DNA of 64,000 nucleotides. Source: Chryseobacterium sp. Tr-659 (GTDB lineage: Bacteria > Bacteroidota > Bacteroidia > Flavobacteriales > Weeksellaceae). The stretch is from NCBI RefSeq assembly GCF_011752975.1, contig NZ_VWWP01000003.1:186001-250000 (forward strand), read 5' to 3'. The translations under genes were made by a program, and so were the position numbers. This document shows, one piece after another, positions 61,750 through 64,000 of this stretch. Position 1 is the first letter of the stretch, and each line of letters begins with the position of its first letter. The notes below the pieces were generated by a model, which was not told the DNA's origin, made no database searches, and saw only the letters and a program-made list of their open reading frames with translations.

Positions 61750-64000
61750 TTAATTATGCTCAATAATAGCTTTTAACAATACATTCACCTCATCCACATT
61801 CTTCACCCGCTCTTTCCTCATCATGAGCTGGTTACCTTCTTTGCCAGACTTTTCCTTAAGCTGTGCCTCTGCAGGATTTCGTGTTAAATAGTTGATGATA
61901 TGTCTGAATCTGTCTGTCTGATAAAACTTATCCTGAGGATTGCCAGGGAAATACCCCAAAAACACACCATTTTTCATTACAATCTTTTCAAAACCGATAT
62001 CTGCTGCCAACCACTTCAGAGAAACACTTTTCAACAGGTTGACTGCTTCTTTTGGCAGTGCTCCGAAACGATCAATGAGCTCAAGTTCAAACTGATGAAG
62101 ATCTGCTTCATTATTGATTTCTGCAATTTTCTGATACAGCAGCAATCGCTCTTCCGTATTGGAAATATAAGAATCCGGCAGCATCAGTTCCAGATCTGTA
62201 TCGATATTAACATCTTTCACAGATTTGAAAAGCTTCTGACGATCTTCTTCATTTTCAAATAAATTTTCAAAATCCGCATCATCCTTAAGCTCTTCCAGCG
62301 CTTCCTGCATCAACTTCTGGTAAGTTTCAAATCCCATCTCATTAATAAACCCGCTCTGTTCAGCACCCAAAAGATCACCGGCACCACGGATCTCAAGATC
62401 TTTCATTGCAATCTGGAAACCACTTCCCAGATCAGAAAATTGCTCAATTGCTTCAAGACGTTTTCTGGCATCTGCCGTCAGCATATCATAAGGAGGAGTA
62501 ATCAGATAACAAAAAGCTTTTCTGTTGCTTCGCCCTACCCTTCCTCTCATCTGATGCAGATCTGCCATACCAAATCTCTGAGCATCGTTAATAAAAATCG
62601 TATTGGCATTAGGAACATCTACTCCACTTTCTACAATGGTTGTGGAAACAAGAACATCGTATTTCCCTTCCATAAAATCGAGGACATTCTTTTCAAGCTG
62701 CTTGCCTTCCATCTGACCATGTCCTGTAATCACTCTTGCATCAGGAACCAGCCTTTGAATGAGGCCTGCAATATCTTTCAGGTTCTCAATTCTGTTATTA
62801 ATGAAGTAAACCTGCCCGTCTCTCTGCAGCTCATAAGAAACAGCATCACGAAGGATTTCTTCATTAAAACCTATCAGTTGCGTATCCACCGGCTGCCTGT
62901 TAGGCGGCGGTGTCTTGATTACGGATAAATCCCTTGCAGCCATTAATGAGAACTGTAAAGTCCTCGGAATTGGGGTAGCCGTAAGAGTAAGAGTATCCAC
63001 ATTATTTTTAAGAGTCTTCAGTTTATCTTTTACTGAAACACCAAACTTGTGCTCTTCATCAATAATCAGCAGCCCAAGATCTTTAAATTTTACAGAAGCG
63101 CTAACCAGCTGATGGGTTCCGATGATAATATCTACTTTACCGTTCTTAAGTTCTTCCAGTGTTTCAGATTTTTGTTTAGCAGTTCTGAATCTATTCACGT
63201 AAGCAACATTTACCGGAAAATCTTTTAATCTTTCTTTAAAACTTCTGTAATGCTGGAAAGCCAGAATTGTTGTCGGGACTAAAACAGCTACCTGTTTACC
63301 GTCTGTAGCCGCCTTAAATGCAGCACGAATCGCTACCTCCGTTTTTCCAAAACCTACATCACCACAAACTAGCCTGTCCATCACTGTTTCAGCTTCCATA
63401 TCTCTTTTTACGTCTACAGTAGCTTTTTCCTGATCCGGAGTATCCTCATAAATAAAGCTTGCTTCCAACTCATTCTGCAGATAAGAATCCGGAGTATAAG
63501 CAAAACCTTTCGCCGTTTTTCTTTGAGCGTATAATTTAATAAGGTCAAAAGCAATTTGTTTAACCTTAGCTTTTGTTTTCTGTTTCAAAGATTTCCACGT
63601 TGGAGACCCAAGCTTGCTTAAAACGATCTCTTTCCCATCCGGGCCGTTATATTTTGAAATTTTATGCAGGGAATGGATACTTACATATAATAAATCTCCA
63701 TTTTTATAGGTTAGTTTAAAACATTCCTGGATTTTACCATCATTATTTACTTTCACCAATCCCATAAATTTCCCGATTCCATGATCTATATGAGCAATAT
63801 AATCTCCTATTTTCAGGGACATCAAATCTTTAAGGGTAAGCTGTTCCGATTTAGCAAACGTATTCTTTGCTTTATATCTCTGATAACGGTCAAAGATCTG
63901 GTGATCTGTATATACCAGAATTTTGTGTCCATTATCTACAAAACCTTCATGTAATTCGGACTTAAAGCTTTTAAAAGGAAGTTCATGTTCGAGCTCCTCA
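61750..64000 (-). CDS. mfd: Transcription-repair coupling factor Mfd (partial, 5' end outside window)
   Basis: The frame stays open to base 64000, so about 750 C-terminal residues are present and the N-terminal part lies to the right. The visible part starts near the end of the UvrB-like region, then the RNA-polymerase-binding domain (LKIGDYIAHIDHGIGKFMGL, YVSIHSLHKISKY), helicase domain with GDVGFGKTEVA (Walker A), DEEH box, TATPIPRTL, motif VI QMRGRVGRS, and the C-terminal TRCF domain. Mfd removes RNA polymerase stalled at lesions and recruits UvrA. A TTG at 63825 is not the true start. Confidence 0.96.
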   Translation of the reverse strand, partial: EELEHELPFKSFKSELHEGFVDNGHKILVYTDHQIFDRYQRYKAKNTFAKSEQLTLKDLMSLKIGDYIAHIDHGIGKFMGLVKVNNDGKIQECFKLTYKNGDLLYVSIHSLHKISKYNGPDGKEIVLSKLGSPTWKSLKQKTKAKVKQIAFDLIKLYAQRKTAKGFAYTPDSYLQNELEASFIYEDTPDQEKATVDVKRDMEAETVMDRLVCGDVGFGKTEVAIRAAFKAATDGKQVAVLVPTTILAFQHYRSFKERLKDFPVNVAYVNRFRTAKQKSETLEELKNGKVDIIIGTHQLVSASVKFKDLGLLIIDEEHKFGVSVKDKLKTLKNNVDTLTLTATPIPRTLQFSLMAARDLSVIKTPPPNRQPVDTQLIGFNEEILRDAVSYELQRDGQVYFINNRIENLKDIAGLIQRLVPDARVITGHGQMEGKQLEKNVLDFMEGKYDVLVSTTIVESGVDVPNANTIFINDAQRFGMADLHQMRGRVGRSNRKAFCYLITPPYDMLTADARKRLEAIEQFSDLGSGFQIAMKDLEIRGAGDLLGAEQSGFINEMGFETYQKLMQEALEELKDDADFENLFENEEDRQKLFKSVKDVNIDTDLELMLPDSYISNTEERLLLYQKIAEINNEADLHQFELELIDRFGALPKEAVNLLKSVSLKWLAADIGFEKIVMKNGVFLGYFPGNPQDKFYQTDRFRHIINYLTRNPAEAQLKEKSGKEGNQLMMRKERVKNVDEVNVLLKAIIEHN

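Noticed and set aside
62440..62928. 162-residue plus-strand ORF opposite mfd
   Set aside because: Lies over conserved helicase motifs of mfd; composition is not protein-like and there is no promoter.
1..64000. Mobile elements, CRISPR arrays, tRNA and rRNA
   Set aside because: I looked for transposase or integrase motifs, spaced direct repeats and cloverleaf-like sequences and recognised none; a covariance-model search would be decisive for small RNAs.

Overview
This is an AT-rich chromosomal window from a Bacteroidota member, most likely family Weeksellaceae (Chryseobacterium or a close relative). The genus is inferred from protein style, not searched. Supporting evidence: a SusC/SusD pair, a bacillithiol enzyme (BshC), an IF-2 with a long Gln/Gly/Asn-rich arm, a short NusA, many repeated secreted proteins, near absence of Shine-Dalgarno sequences, and repeated TAnnTTTG boxes (the flavobacterial -7 element) just upstream of genes.

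Layout. (1) 1-8.2 kb, minus strand: 5' part of bshC (TTG start) behind a putative porin; then, after a terminator, a susC-susD-lipoprotein operon with its own promoter. (2) 8.7-13.6 kb, minus: the rimP-nusA-infB operon, with a terminator-like hairpin in its leader. (3) 13.7-50.4 kb: a surface-polysaccharide island of about 37 kb. It opens with ugd, rfbB and rfbA, then a Wzm/Wzt-type ABC exporter. Next come genes for a dTDP-3-amino-3,6-dideoxyhexose (two ketoisomerase-like cupins, an aminotransferase, an N-acetyltransferase), twelve glycosyltransferases, five other hexapeptide acyltransferases, three membrane acyltransferases of family 3, an asparagine-synthetase-like amidotransferase and a methyltransferase. 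Two minus-strand blocks interrupt the plus-strand genes, and each carries its own acyl carrier protein. Block A (35.9-41.3 kb) has an FkbH-like HAD protein, ACP, MaoC-like protein, SDR, MBOAT and SGNH-like protein. Block B (46.0-48.0 kb) has KAS III, ACP and SDR. No Wzx, Wzy, WaaL or initiating sugar-phosphate transferase was seen, so export is probably by the ABC route with initiation encoded elsewhere. (4) 50.4-52.3 kb, minus: a DUF2306 membrane protein and a membrane-anchored AraC regulator. (5) 52.6-56.3 kb, plus: beta-carbonic anhydrase, small secreted protein, SulP transporter, second beta-carbonic anhydrase, probably for inorganic carbon handling. (6) 56.3-61.4 kb, minus: pth, two paralogous lipoproteins and three tandem paralogous secreted proteins. 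(7) 61.7-64.0 kb, minus: mfd, cut by the window edge.

How it fits together. The island appears to build a heavily decorated glycan: UDP-glucuronic acid (Ugd), a dTDP-Fuc3NAc or Qui3NAc-type sugar, uronamide (AsnB-like), O-acetyl groups, a methyl group, and one or two unusual acyl groups made on dedicated ACPs. Block A is the best candidate for an undescribed system: an FkbH-type enzyme could charge an ACP with a three-carbon acid, which SDR and hotdog partners modify and an MBOAT/SGNH pair moves to the cell surface. The acyl group and acceptor cannot be read from sequence. No transposase, CRISPR array, tRNA or rRNA was recognised.
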